Source: Solen grandis (Eukaryota; Mollusca; Bivalvia; Adapedonta; Solenidae). From it: DNA of 64,000 nucleotides. The stretch spans positions 63,483,323 through 63,547,322 of the forward strand of contig CM037780.1 of assembly GCA_021229015.1 (NCBI GenBank), in the 5' to 3' direction. Of the stretch, positions 50,331 to 62,630 are shown piece after piece (the stretch's first letter is position 1; each line of letters opens with the position of its first letter). The notes below the pieces were generated by a model. It was given only the letters and a program-made list of their open reading frames with translations, did not search any database and had not been told where the DNA came from. The position numbers and the translations under genes were made by a program.

Positions 50331-51339
50331 GGTCGGTCACATTAACCTCTTGCTGAAAATAACCAAATCTAGTTAAAAATCTTGTGATGGCAACTGTAAG
50401 GGGAGATAACCACTGCAGTGGAGTTTGAGTGACCTGGAACATGACCATTCACAATTAGCCATGGTACTTGCAACATATTACCATTATAATCATGACTTTG
50501 CGTGAATTTGGATGGTGGCATGAGGTGTATAATGAAACGAGAATAAGATATGGCCTATATTTCAATTAGTGGTATACAAACAATGGGAAGCATAACAATG
50601 AAGAGTGGACTTTCTGGTTAACTATTATTCCCTACAACATCTGCGCATTAGACTTCTTTTCGCGGGCTACAAAACGAAACCGGATGTTACGTTCTTGTTG
50701 AATGTAGAATCTGTCAGGGTCGAACAATCGATTTCGAAATCTAAGTGTTTCCTATTTTTTAGCGTTCTACTCTTTCTGTTTAGCTTAAAAGGTGCAGTGT
50801 CTTACTATTCGGGACTAAATTGTTCGCAGGGGAAGAAAACTTCAACTTTTAAAACAAACAGAGATCTAAAGAACTCGTTTCCGCAATTCCTTTCTTTTTC
50901 TTTTGACTTATTTTACAATTACAAATGGGAATTTAGCAAATATATAATAACCAGTGAAAAGCCTAGTTTTATTTCGCTTCATTACACTGTGTCTCACAGG
51001 AAGTCAGGGTGAAAATAAATGGCCTAACGGCCGAAAATATGTTATAACAAGGTTAACCTTAAAAGTAATCCAGCCATCATTAATTTATAATCATGATCTG
51101 TCAAATGCTTAAAAGACCAAATTTTTAAATTTGATTCTTGTATTTAGTCCTCTAGATATATCTGTGCCAGATAAAATGGTTAATTGATTTATTCATGATA
51201 TCATCTTGTTGTTGCCTACTATCTTTAGAAATTAACATGAATAACTAATTAACCAACTGATGTCCAATCAAGACATAGTTTACATATCAGTTAATTTACA
51301 ACTGTAAAAAACTTTACAATTGTAATTCGACATCAAAAA
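50331..51339. other. mostly non-coding; one unassigned 135-codon frame
   Basis: The plus-strand frame at 50605-51012 is the second-longest ungapped frame in the window. It has a short hydrophobic run (FFSVLLFLFSLKG) near its middle and no domain I recognise. A frame this long can arise by chance here, so I do not call a gene. Confidence 0.4.
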
Positions 51340-51480
51340 GGACCTAGAGAGTTCAGTGGTAGGATACATAAATCCAGGTCACAGGTTTGTGGTTCGAATT
51401 TTGTCGGGTCGCCACTTAATTGTTGTTCGCCTCCATCCGGGGTACATGCAAGAGTTATTCGCGTCATGCATGTCTTGCCT
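51340..51480 (+). mobile_element. tRNA-derived SINE
   Basis: Box-A-like 'gagttcagtggtaggatac' (about 51350) and box-B-like 'gtggttcgaattttg' (about 51389) are tRNA-spaced. A body with 'gcctccatccggggtacatg' and 'gcgtcatgcatgtc' follows. No 3' end or target duplication was identified. Confidence 0.6.
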
Positions 51481-52189
51481 GATTTATGAATAAACACAAA
51501 CATGTTAAGTCAGCTGCATGAAACTAACTTGAAAGTAGATAATAGATAATTATTTCTACATTTTAATGGAGATTTCTTATGAATCATTTTATGACTTAAA
51601 TAAGACTCTTATAAATAGTTATTGGAGATAAATAAATATTGATTTCTCTCTTATATTCCACTTAATTTGTTATAACAAATTATGGATTAAAGAACAGAAG
51701 TCCTGTTTTTCAAGGGTTTCTCTAAGTCTCCATGACGTTGGGTCTTACAATTACATGTACTTACATGGAAGGATTTCAGTAATTACTATCTTCTTAATCT
51801 TATTTGTCTGCACTTATACTAAGCACAGATGTAAAATGATATACTTTTAATATTGTTAAATGTTTTTTCTTTCAATAATTTATTACCTTGTGGAGAATAT
51901 TTTCCCTTTTACCAGTTCTCAGAGCAATAGCATATTTTTCCAAAATGTTACCATTGGTAGCAGAGTGCACAATGGAATATTGGCACATTTTAGGTTGATT
52001 TGCAAAGTTTCGGTTTGATCTCCCTGTTATTGTCATAGTTTTCATTAGCTGTATCAAATTCTGTCACTTTTTGGAGAGCAATTTTGTGAAGCAGTGTTGG
52101 GGTATTTATCACCTTAAGTGTTAGCTCCAGTTGCTACTTTGTACAGAATCTCATTAGGGCCATTGTCATTGAATGTGTTGATATAAAAC

Positions 52190-52460
52190 GCGATATTCGA
52201 TACTTAGATGACGAAAACGCGATACTCGTAGCATGATACTGGTCTCGCGACAGAACGATAATGAAAATGCGACAGTACGAAAGTGCGATGATGATAATGC
52301 AACGTAATATCATGTTTCAAATAGTGCTGTCGCGTTTTCACGATCATAATACCATACCGTTGTACTGTACCGGTATCATTATTGCGTTCTCATTATTGTC
52401 CTATCGCATTATCATAATTGCATCTTCTCGTTTTTCGCAATCATGCTATGGTGTTATTGT
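52190..52460. repeat. inverted array of short GCGA/TCGC-containing units
   Basis: The left half has 'aaaacgcgatactcg', 'ctcgcgacagaacgataatg' and 'aaaatgcgacagtacgaaag'. The right half has the inverse pattern: 'gctgtcgcgttttcacgatc', 'attattgcgttctcattatt' and 'cctatcgcattatcataatt'. It is a foldback built of irregular short units and lacks a protein. Confidence 0.6.
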
Positions 52461-53049
52461 TATCCTTCCATTGCTTTCCAGTGTGCATGTGAATACTGAA
52501 AAAAAGAAGATCTTTAAGTATAGCAGTTCAAAAGGACGAGTTTGTCTCATGTAAATGCAATGTTTTTGATATTTATATGATGTCAATTTTGACAGTGGAG
52601 TTGAAGTCCGCGAGCATATCCTAGAACGGCATTCCTAAAATGCTCATTGGATGTTTTCATTGAGATGTAGTTGCATGTGTATCTGCACCTTTATTTTCTT
52701 GTATTCAAATATTTTAATATTGTATGGTAAATTCAAATTTCGACCCATTTTTATCAGATGTCTTTAAATGCACATAAAAGTTTGAAGGATAATATGGACT
52801 AGAAACATGAAATTACAAGTTTAATAATGACAGATATTTGAATAATAGGTGTAGGGTTATGGCCCTTAAAAATTGTAAAAAGAAATCTATGTTTAAACTC
52901 AAGCATACTCATTTGTATACTCATAATTCATCCCTCATATTTTCTAATCGCATGCAGTCTTTCAGCGCGCTCAGCGCTTTGATTAAGCTTGCGAATAAAT
53001 AATTGAATAGTGGCAATCAATTGTATTCAACGACATCATGTATTTCATG

Positions 53050-53165
53050 AAAATTGTTCATATATTGCGATCAAATACTTGAAAGATCATGGTTATTTGA
53101 ATATAAGGAAAAGGTCTATCTTATGAAAAGTAGTTTATACACTGCAACCACATATTTGAAAGATC
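53050..53165 (+). repeat. two-copy tandem repeat (~80 bp)
   Basis: 'aaatacttgaaagatcatgg' (about 53073) recurs as 'acatatttgaaagatcatgg' (about 53149). Confidence 0.6.
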
Positions 53166-53217
53166 ATGGTTTTCACATTTAACAATTTGACATTCATAAA
53201 AAAATTTTTAAAGATAC

Positions 53218-53612
53218 GTGACAACGCAACATGTCGAGTGTTGTGTCGCATTGACTTGTATCTCGCTGCATTGTCGTGCGTTATTTCATAATGTTGTCTT
53301 TCGAGATTTAACTGTAATACAACATACAACCATTCCACAACAACGTCATGTAGATTAGTTGTACAATATGTTACATTGTAGTGTGTCATTGTACATTGTC
53401 ATGCGTCAACCTTTCCATGCAAAGCAGGATATTAGCACAACATTATGAAATGACACATGACAATGTGGCACGACGCAACAACGCTCAAATTTTAATGCAA
53501 TATTTCGTGAAAAATGAGTCAACGCGACATTTGTGCGCTACAATGTCGAGTGTCTTGTGTAGATTTATATTGTCAAGTGTCGTTTACAGTTGTTAGGCTT
53601 GGATTACAATTG
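53218..53612. repeat. irregular inverted array with TGTCG-rich units
   Basis: 'cattgtcgtgcgttatttca' with 'taatgttgt' (about 53271-53299) pairs with 'acaacattatgaaatgac' and 'acatgacaatg' (about 53439-53465). The motif 'atgtcgagtgt' appears near both ends (about 53230 and 53543). Overlapping open frames on both strands are by-products of the repeat. Confidence 0.5.
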
Positions 53613-53699
53613 TCGTTCATCGCCTTCATAAAGAAACACACACACATCTAAAGTAGCACAACCGGATTCCGTAAAAAAGTTTTCATGTTCGCGATTACA

Positions 53700-53910
53700 T
53701 AATTGAAGGTAATGGTCAAACATATTCTTATGGGTAAAAAATGCTTAAACATTGCGAGGAAATGTTTGAATGATCAATGTTAACGGCATTCAATAAGCCA
53801 TTGAACAAAGAAATATATTATTCGAACCATGCATCTCGTAAACTAAATTGAATTGCTTTCGCGAAAACTGGTGATATCGCTAAAGCGATTCTAGTTTTCC
53901 TTTTTCTTTA
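53700..53910. repeat. dispersed repeat, copy 2
   Basis: 'cattgcgaggaaatgtttga' and 'gcgattctagttttcctttt' match the order of motifs at 43.7-43.9 kb. Confidence 0.45.
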
Positions 53911-54824
53911 ATCCTTTCAAAGTTGTGTGTACTTGTTACTGCCTTTGGGAATGGTGCCGACCGAGCTCAGTCTGCACATCCGTGCAGTTTGACCATGGTC
54001 TGCACTGGTAGCTTTTCTGTCAATAAATTTCATCAAGCACCTGATACACACCTTATGGTACAATGAAGAGTGGGAGAGCCCAATATAGAAACTTATTATG
54101 GTAAGGGTTAATTATGTAAGAAAAACAATCAATGGAGATCGAAAGATTCCAGCCCTTCGGTGTCCTGTTTATGTTGGAACTCGAAAAGGCACGTTTGAGG
54201 GCGTATGCGTGATTTTAAGTGGTGTGGACGTTTACCTCTGATAAAAATGGTTATTTAAAAGATAATAGATTATAGATTATGATAAAATGGCTCTTGTACA
54301 TATGCTAAAACAAGAAAATGTGCTAAAAAGTCAGAAGAAAAGACGAAAAAAAAAGGGGGGTCCAAGTAGGAAATTATTTAGAAAAATTTTGTTATGAGAA
54401 CTAAAATTAAACCCCGAAAGCAAAACAATTCCGAAAAGTTAATGTTTACTAGTATAAACAAATGCGATCGCAGTAGTTCTGAGGTCAAAAATAGCTCATA
54501 TTGAAATTTAAGGTAGAAAACTCTAACTCTTTCATAATATTATAATGCAATTTTCTTTGAAATAGGATTCAAAATTGTGCTATTTCTATTTTAGTGTTTA
54601 ATATTTATTTTCTCCCTTTATTAAAATATTTATCTTATGCAGATGTTGTAAATATCAGGGGCATTATTTCGAAGTGTTTGATTTGAGTCATATAAGTATC
54701 TTTGCGTAAATCGATTGTAAATTTATAGTTAAGCAAGCAATGCTGTATATAGATTGAGTTTGTGTAAACCGGGCGGTGAGATATTGAATATCATGTACAA
54801 TCGGACTAGACTTGACTTGACTAT
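53911..54824. other. non-coding stretch
   Basis: No gene or clear repeat is recognised. Confidence 0.5.
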
Positions 54825-55050
54825 TTGGGTTAACCGTCGCTTCGACAATATTTCAGTCATATAGCGACGTCCAGCTAATTACAGGTGGAGGAAACCCCGA
54901 ATGCACGGAGACATCCGGATAGAACCACCGACCTACCGCAAGGCTTCCTCACATGAAAATCCGAATGACCCTGCCGGATTCGAACCCACGCGGTGAGGGG
55001 CTGAATGAATTTAAAGTCACGACTTTACCCTCTCGGCCACGGAGGCCCCA
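54825..55050 (-). mobile_element. tRNA-headed SINE (family A), near full length
   Basis: On the minus strand it starts with the tRNA-like 'ggggcctccgtggccgagag' and has a box B in 'gtgggttcgaatccgg' (about 54974-54989). It then runs through 'tgcggtaggtcggtggttct' to 'attagctggacgtcgctata' and 'tgactgaaatattgtc'. It aligns with the plus-strand copy at 62.9-63.1 kb. Confidence 0.85.
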
Positions 55051-55054
55051 TACA

Positions 55055-56510
55055 ATCGGAATTGGTTACTTCAAACAAGCACTCAACAAAAGGATGTATC
55101 TGCTGTAGCGATTTGTCTTTTCTTGGGAACATTTTTCTTTTACATAGGATTAATTATTGCTGTTTAAAAGAGACCATAGGTTGTGTGTGTGTGTTTTCAT
55201 ACATAATATTTTCCCTTTATAAAAAGGTTTATATGAATATTTTTCAAAGTGATTTGCTCATGTATAAAGACGGCAAAAAATATAGATAGAATCGGATTAG
55301 GCTAAGTCATACCTGTTTTATGATCGCTCAAAATTTTTTTTTTATCAATATGTACCGAACAAAAGGTTGTCGTGATGCATCGCTTTTCCCTTAAACACAT
55401 ATAATCTGTTTAAAGCACATGTTTAATATCTCTTCTCTTTGTTTTCTGATCGCTTCGCAGTTCTCTTGTGCTTTTAAAGCTTTGATTTTAATATACCACC
55501 TTAAGGACTAACGAGGAATTAGCACCTTTTCACTACCTGATCAAATTCCCTCATTGCAAACACCAAAATATAGAAAACTGGCAAAGTGGGAACTCTCCCT
55601 GGGACTACCAGCATGTGGTTTTCAGGTCGTGCAATTGACAGGAAAGGTATATTATGATTATTTTCACCATTTCAACACATTCTGATATTTTCATACTTGA
55701 TAAACTAACTTATAGCAGCATTCAAATATTTCCATAGGACCTCTTGACCGCAGCCTTGCCTTCTGATTGGGTAATGTCGCACAGGACCTATAAAGAACTA
55801 AATTTCGAACGGAATGTGAAAGATTGAGCCGATCCCCCCATTAGAGTTGTTGACGATATGCTCATTACTTCTAGCACGTACAAAATTATAGGTACGTTTG
55901 CTTTTTAACTGTAACTTATGCATATCTACTCAATACTATGTATAATAATGTGTTTAAGTTCTCAATCATCAGCTGCGTATAGATATCCTTTACAATCTAT
56001 ATGTAATTGAAAATCAGCATGTACCAAGTGCATTTTATTGATCGCCAATGTTTTATAGACAAGCATTCAATAGTATCACATGCTGATAGCATACTTATAT
56101 TATGCAGTCGTTTTGAATAAATATACTTACCAAAATAGGAACAGATAGGGATGTAATGTGGTATACTGTCACAGGAATGTATTAATCAGAGACTGCTAGA
56201 TTGATATGTGCTTATCCACAAACCGTGGACTCGTAGGTTTAAAGATATTGGCAAATTACGTTGCCGCGGCGTAAATTAACTTGAGTAATGACCCGGTTGC
56301 TTGAGTTATGGACAATTATTTTGTTCAGAACATTTTTTATTCATTTGGAGAAGATGTCTACTTGAGACAGATATAATGATGCCACACCGTAGTTTCACAC
56401 CGTAGACATGTGCATGATCCAGTCATATTATCCTACACTGGACAAAAGTTCTGAAAACTATGCACAGAAAGCTGAACACATAAGATATATAACCAGTTCC
56501 ATTTTAACGA
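55055..56510. other. non-coding stretch
   Basis: No gene is supported. Segments near 55590-55630 and 55739-55825 have splice-like borders, but their phases run into stops. A segment near 56348-56375 ('catttggagaagatgtctac') resembles one near 28595-28625, suggesting another dispersed repeat. Confidence 0.4.
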
Positions 56511-56514
56511 CTCT

Positions 56515-56605
56515 TGTATGCCGAAGCCAGAAATCAAACAACGACCTCCCGATTCCGAGGTGGACCCTTTAACCGCTCGGTTACCGGGTAACAGGGACGG
56601 TGAAA
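56515..56605 (-). mobile_element. tRNA-like pseudogene or SINE head (Leu/Ser-like)
   Basis: On the minus strand, 'ggtaaccgagcggttaaagg' is a good box A of the class II (Leu/Ser) type. A variable-arm-like stretch follows, then a degenerate box B 'gtttgatttc'. The weak box B and unpaired acceptor argue against a functional gene. Confidence 0.55.
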
Positions 56606-58320
56606 AAAATCGCGTATAAACTAAATACTTCGGAAAAAAATAAACGTGAAACATTATAATTTTGTGTAAACTAAGACGAACGAAATCTGGACCGAAATTT
56701 TCTTTCGAGATTTCAAGGAATAACTGTACATAATATAACCGAAAACATAACACGTGACTGTGGAAACCATGCATGAACATAAGGACACGTGATTAAAATA
56801 TTTAATCTACCTATAGCTTAAAATGTCATTAATATCACACCCTTGCCATGACATTTGAATTATGTTAATCACTTTAGAATGCAAGATTTTGTTTGAATAG
56901 GTCAGAAGTGAAACATAATTTTATTTTGCTTAACATTCATCATGATCATCAACGTTTACCCGTCTGCACACCTGCAGCCCCCCCCCCCCCCCACACACAC
57001 ACACCACACACACCCACACTCCACACCCTGATAGAAGGTTAATTTTAAGATGTGTATCACTTTGTGTCACAAAATTATCCCTGTAAATAATTTTTCGGCA
57101 TAGGCTGTATAAATGGATTTTGACCTATTTCGTGACCGATCTAATCTTGGGTTATCAACCAAAGATTTGAAAAAGCACGCGTTTCATTGGTTTTCAAAAA
57201 TTATTTAGGGTATCCCATCATAAAATGGAGTTCAGGGTGCATATCTTTCTGCATGATTGTCAACTGGGATATAACACTTTAATCTACCTATTTAAACATG
57301 AAAGACATCAAGTTTAAAATGTTAAAAATAAAAACCATCCAGATGAAAAAGTAAATTCTAATGATCTTTAGAAAACGTAATAACCTTGATAGTGACTCAT
57401 CCCTCAAGTCGAAAAACCCCATGTATAATTATAAGCTTATAGCATCACCTAATTGTCTGGTGCCGTTTGCTAAACTAAGTGCCCCGAGATCTAGTCCCAC
57501 TGGTGGCACTAATTTGCTTATATACATCCCCCCTTTTTTTGTACTACTAGTAATTGCATTCGCATTTCCTAAATTTAGCGACAAATACTTTTCCTAGCAT
57601 TATTTGAAAATCACAGACCATTTAAATCTTGCCAGCATTATTAATTAAATACGGGGTAACACTTTTACTCCCATAAACTTTCATATCTTGTGTTTTTTTT
57701 TCTTACGCCGGATATCTGTTTTAAAAGATACTTCTTGTTATTTTTCTTTTTAAAGACTGCGACAGAAACAAATCTAAATCAAGGTCACTCAGATTCCTTT
57801 ATGTTGACTTACGTAGTGGTTATTCTACTGACAGCCCAATGTCGATTCGAAAATGTTTTTTAAGAAACACACTTTGGCACCATGCTCAAATTCCAACACA
57901 ATATTTCTCTAAGTACACAAAACTTAGTACTTACGGCGAATTTCAAAAGACCCCCACAATCTTTCTACACGTTCAGGGTAATATTCATTTTTTACTTGCA
58001 GTGCACATTACGCTTGTACCTATTTTCAATATACACATTTAATTCAGAAATCTGCACACGAGAGATGTCGCGCAATTCCTTATTTCGAAAAATATATACA
58101 ATGTAACGTTAAATCATTCACGTTTTTGTAAAAGATAGACTGCCATTTACGATCTATCCCATCAATATTCAAACGTTATCATATACTATTTGAAGTGTAG
58201 TGTTGTTAATCTTTCATAGAACTATAAAGATTTTTAGAGTCTCATTATGCATAAAAGTAAAATGATAGTGACCTTATCTTACTCCCTAAATGACTGTTTC
58301 TTTAGTATATCTACACAGAA
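56606..58320. other. non-coding stretch with C-run and (CA)n
   Basis: A C-run (about 56978-56992) passes into an imperfect (CA)n tract (to about 57018). Open frames at 57361-57597 and 57839-58106 have no recognisable domain. Confidence 0.5.
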
Positions 58321-58324
58321 TATA

Positions 58325-58600
58325 CGGGAGCATGAGGTCCGTGGGTTCGATCCCCGCCGCGACATACCAAATCGTAAAGAAGGGTACTGTTAAAGCTTCA
58401 TTGTTTGGCGCTCACAAATAAGAGTTTGTTGCGGGACTGGTTGGCCCGGTGTCAGGATAATGTGACTGGGTGTTGTATCATGCCACATGTCTACGGCGTG
58501 ATACTGCAGTGTGACAGCAGTATATCTGACTCTAGTAGACATCGTCTCCAAATGACTGATATACTGTCGGTGGGACGTTAAACCCAACAAACAAACACAG
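58325..58600 (+). mobile_element. tRNA-headed SINE (family B)
   Basis: A very good box B 'gtgggttcgatcccc' (58341-58355) is followed by 'gactgggtgttgtatcatgc' and 'gtctccaaatgactgatata'. It ends with 'gacgttaaacccaacaaaca', a typical SINE tail. The box A side is eroded. The decayed fragments at 7.9, 9.2 and 30.8 kb belong to the same family. Confidence 0.75.
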
Positions 58601-58628
58601 CATATAACCGAAACTGGTGTTAAAAAAC

Positions 58629-58630
58629 CC

Positions 58631-58695
<65 letters not shown>

Positions 58696-58696
58696 C
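58629..58696. repeat. (CAA)n microsatellite
   Basis: About 22 CAA units follow 'gttaaaaaaccca', which resembles a SINE tail. The array probably grew from a retroposon tail. The poly-leucine minus-strand frame across it is an artefact. Confidence 0.95.
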
Positions 58697-59135
58697 CTGA
58701 CATTGTTTATGGGATCAACGTCAAACACCATCTGAAGTAAATAACACACATAACTTTAAAATAGTTCACATTTTTTTTAAGTTAAAGGTAAACTACAAAA
58801 AATTGATCTACCTTTTTAAAGAAAACTTACATATTCCGTCCATTTTACTACGATAAATTTTAAACAAACATCACATTGACTTTATTAAATGCCGATTGTG
58901 TAAGCTTTTCAGCAGTTTATACATATTTTGGTCAACTCTAAATAAGTACAACTATAACTTCAAGAAATACGATAGTGTAATAGTTAGGAAAAGTAGAAGA
59001 AAAAAAGTTTTGAAATTGTTAGTGAATAACATACACACGCGTGTTTGTAAACAAAAATTGAAAGGGGTAATCAGATTCTATCCCATTATAACTAGATCTG
59101 TCAAAGAAATGGATAAAAAGTGATAAACATTTTAA
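58697..59135. other. non-coding stretch
   Basis: Nothing recognised; a 75-codon lysine-rich frame is within chance. Confidence 0.4.
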
Positions 59136-59139
59136 TGTT

Positions 59140-59840
59140 GTTTACCCTGACGACCACCCAAAGTCCATGACAAAATAGTCCCTGACAGCCCATTCCACAA
59201 AGGAAACACTTTTTAAGTAATTGATATCATGCAGTCAAATTTTTAAAACCGAGACAACTTATACACATTTATCATTGACCCTCCATGTATACCTTGACCC
59301 CTTTTAGCTTGCAATCTGAATCCAGGCATGACATTCATCTTAGCAGAGCAAATATTTTGCCAAATTAATTGAAGACAACAATAAAACAAAAAAAAAACTT
59401 TCATTTATTTCTTTACCCTTGACCGCCATGTATAACATACCTTTGAGCTAGCATTAGATTTGCACGTGACACCCAACTTTAATATTTACACAAATTTTGA
59501 AAATCCACTGAACTTTGTGAATTAGATCGGACAAACAAATTTTCCCCACACTTTGACTTCAACCCCCGTGACGATCTTGACCTTCGAGCTACCATCGAAG
59601 GGCAAGTCATCTGTTCTTATTTTTCTTTTTTTGAAACCCCCGTCTTTCTAAAAGGGATCATTTTTGCCAAAATTTTCAAATCCACCGATCCCTTTCAAGT
59701 TAAGCCGAGCTGGGAAATTTGCATTATTCTTTTTACCCGTGACCACCAAGTTATCTTTGAGCTTTGAGTTAACCATCTGTTTTTGGGGCAAAATGTTTCA
59801 TTAACAAATTTTTTAAAAAATAATAAAAAGAATCATAAAC
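59140..59840 (+). repeat. diverged ~150-bp tandem repeats ('accttgacc...ttgagct')
   Basis: Four diverged units are marked by 'tataccttgacccctttta' (59288), 'cccttgaccgccatgtataa' (59416), 'gtgacgatcttgaccttcga' (59568) and 'cccgtgaccaccaagttatc' (59736). Later positions carry 'tttgccaaa' and 'aaatccac' in the same order. It is non-coding. Confidence 0.6.
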
Positions 59841-61177
59841 ATAATGGTTGACCTCTAGTTTAAATTATTCCATTTTTATGATCCGAAGTTTGTTTGCGAC
59901 CATTACCAGATATACACGAGAAATTGACAAAAATAACTTAAAATTCCAAGGATAAATACATTACAGACCTTATTTTTCAGTACCGTTTCCATTGACACAA
60001 AATTCATCCTAAATCTTGCAACTGAAGCATAGAATTCGTCGAAATCCGTGAATAAAATCATTCCCGAAAAAGGAGGGCTTCTGCATCTTCAATTCATATT
60101 CAATTTTATTTGTGAATTCATAATTTAGGAAGGTTTCTAAAAGAGAAAAATGTATTTTTAAAAACATTTTTTAAGGCTAATTTATTCATGCAACTGCACC
60201 TAGACCGTTTAAATTTTTTTAAAGCAAACTTCGCTGAAATTCGGGACTAAATCATTCTAGAATTTGCTTGCATATGTTGATGTTTTCACTAGATCCTTTC
60301 AAACAACGTATAAAAAAGTTGAAAATTATTAAACACAAACGGAATGATAATAAAGCAAAAGGAATACAAGGTTATAAAAAAAGTTAGCCATATTATAGGC
60401 ATACAACATATGCAAACTACTAACAGAATAAAATTTTTCAATAAAGTTTGAAACCAATAAACAAACCCCTTTTAAACAAAACGAAACGTTAGAGTCTATA
60501 TATTCAAAAACAATATATAATAAATAAAATAATGCAGTATGTTAAAATGCAAAATGCAAAAGTTTACTAGTGTATGTTTTGTTCAAGCAACACTTAATTA
60601 ATTACAAAAGCTTTTTAAAAGTGCTAGATCTGTTACCATTGCCAAATCTTTTTCTTCCTATCTGGGGTGTAACAATTAAATCGATTGAACTCACCTCTTG
60701 TGACTTTTGTACGTGCCCAAATTCATTTTCTATTCATTTAAAGCTTGTTTACACACCCTTTTTTCCCAGTATTTTTTTTGGGGAAATATTAACTTATATC
60801 ATGTAATAAATATTGCGATAGGTTGTAATTTTTCGCGCACGTTTATCAAATCCGGTATGAACCATCTCTGCACATGATTAGTTCTGTGCGCCGTGAATTT
60901 AATATTTATTTGGCAAGAATATTATTTGATATTGAACAAAATCTCCCTAGAAAATATAATTTACGAGAGCCCATTTCAATTGGATTGGTTTCCATTACAA
61001 CATATACAAGCACGTGTGTTTCCTTTACCTTTAGGATCTTTTTTTTTGTTGCTGCCCTACACGCAAATCGATTAATATGGAATATACTCGTACATGCTGT
61101 ATTTTTTTTTTCTTTTTCCAAAATGTTTACAGTTTTTCCCCTAACTTCACCTGTCAGCATGCTCGGAGAAAGAGGAA
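59841..61177. other. non-coding AT-rich stretch
   Basis: No gene is supported. The 105-codon frame at 60874-61191 overlaps two other frames and carries no domain. Confidence 0.5.
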
Positions 61178-61209
<32 letters not shown>

Positions 61210-61231
61210 CATTCATTCATTCATTCATTCA
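61178..61231. repeat. two-phase (GATT)n-(CATT)n microsatellite
   Basis: About seven GATT units switch abruptly to about five to six CATT units, consistent with one base change spreading through half the array. Confidence 0.95.
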
Positions 61232-61870
61232 TATCATATGACACATGACAATGTATCAAACGCCCTTGTTCATCACCTCTACAATATCTACTCAAATTAA
61301 TGTTAACTAAGTTGATTTCAGTATATTTCTTTTAATGAATATCTATTAATAGAAAAGTGTATTCATAATTGAATTAATAATTGTACTGACTGATCCGGAA
61401 AAAGATATACTTTTAGAAACAGTTTAATATCCTAATACTCAGTTATATTTAGTAACCCCACCCCCTTTCAAAACATAAATAATGAAAAAACAAAAGGTCC
61501 GCAGGTCGGAGCATTATACACCCGAAGTAAGTGCTGTCGTAAGATGCACAAAGTGGACTCGTGGAAAAACGAAAACTATAAACTTTCTTTCCTTTCATAT
61601 TATAGGTTGACATCAATGTTGTAATTAGAATTTTATCTACTGTAATGTTAATACTATTAGGTAAGATGTATACTTTATAAAATAAATAACAAGACGGACG
61701 GATGTGCCAAGGAATGAAAACACGGGGCCAATCCTTTTGTTATTTTCTTTTGTTTCATAGAGAGCCATGACCACTTATTCCATTGTTACGGAATGAGTTC
61801 TATTATCTTTTGGTCTGTTTACAGTTACCTTCGGGCATGTTAAAATCATATAAGAGAAAAAAGATTAAAC
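61232..61870. other. non-coding stretch
   Basis: Nothing recognised. Confidence 0.4.
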
Positions 61871-61879
61871 AACTAAAAC

Positions 61880-62630
61880 AAGTTATTGATCGGACAATGA
61901 TTTTACACTAAGTGCCACTGTGACCTTGACCTTTGACCTAAAAATCATAGGGGTCATATACAGGCCATGGGCAGAGTCCCTACCAGGTTACACAAACCTA
62001 GGCTTATTTCTTCTTAGGTTATTGACCAAATAAGGATTTTAAATATTATTTTCACTTTTTTCCTTTGATTTAACAACCTCAAATTCAATAGGAGTCATTC
62101 ACTGACCAAGGGGAATATCCCTCATAAATTTTACGAATCTACATTTATTCCTTATCAAGTTATTAATCGGATCGGATAAGGATTTTACACTATTAGTGAC
62201 CTTGACCTTTGACCTAGTGACCTAAAATCGATAGGGGTCATTAACTGGCCATGTTTCACAAACCTAAGCTTATTCATTATCAAATTTTGAGCGGAAAATG
62301 ATTTTACACTTAGTGTCACTATGACCTTGACCTGTGACCAAATGACCTCAAAATCAAAGGGTCATTAACATGCCATGGGCAGTGTCCATACCAAGTTTCA
62401 CAAACCTATGCTTATTCCTTCTCAAGTTATTGAACGGACAAGGTTTTCACACTAAGTGTTATTGTGACCTTGACCTTTGTATTAATTACCTCAAAATCAA
62501 TAGGGGTCATCAACTGGTTATGACCAACCTCCATACTAAGTATGAAGACATCACACTTAATAATTATCAAGTTATTGAGCGGACATCGATGTGGCTAACG
62601 GACAGATGGACGGACGGACGGACAAGGCCT
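61880..62630 (+). repeat. diverged ~130-150-bp tandem repeats with TGACCT half-sites
   Basis: Units contain, in order, 'agttattgatcgga' or variants, 'ttttacactaagtg', 'tgaccttgacctttgacct', 'aaaatc(a)ataggggtcat', 'gccatgggcag' and 'cacaaacct'. The anchor TGACCTTGACCT falls at 61921, 62197, 62322 and 62465. The block ends in a 'gacggacggacggac' run at about 62605-62622. I recall this as a high-copy repeat of heterodont bivalves, but no search was made. Confidence 0.85.

Noticed and set aside
55590..55825. Possible pair of short exons
   Set aside because: The splice-like borders exist, but joining them in phase gives an immediate stop and no recognisable protein.
56515..56605. Candidate functional tRNA-Leu/Ser gene
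   Set aside because: Box A is good, but box B is degenerate and the acceptor stem does not pair, so it is treated as a tRNA-derived repeat.
58390..58749. 119-codon frame with a poly-leucine run
   Set aside because: It spans a SINE and a (CAA)n microsatellite read on the reverse strand.
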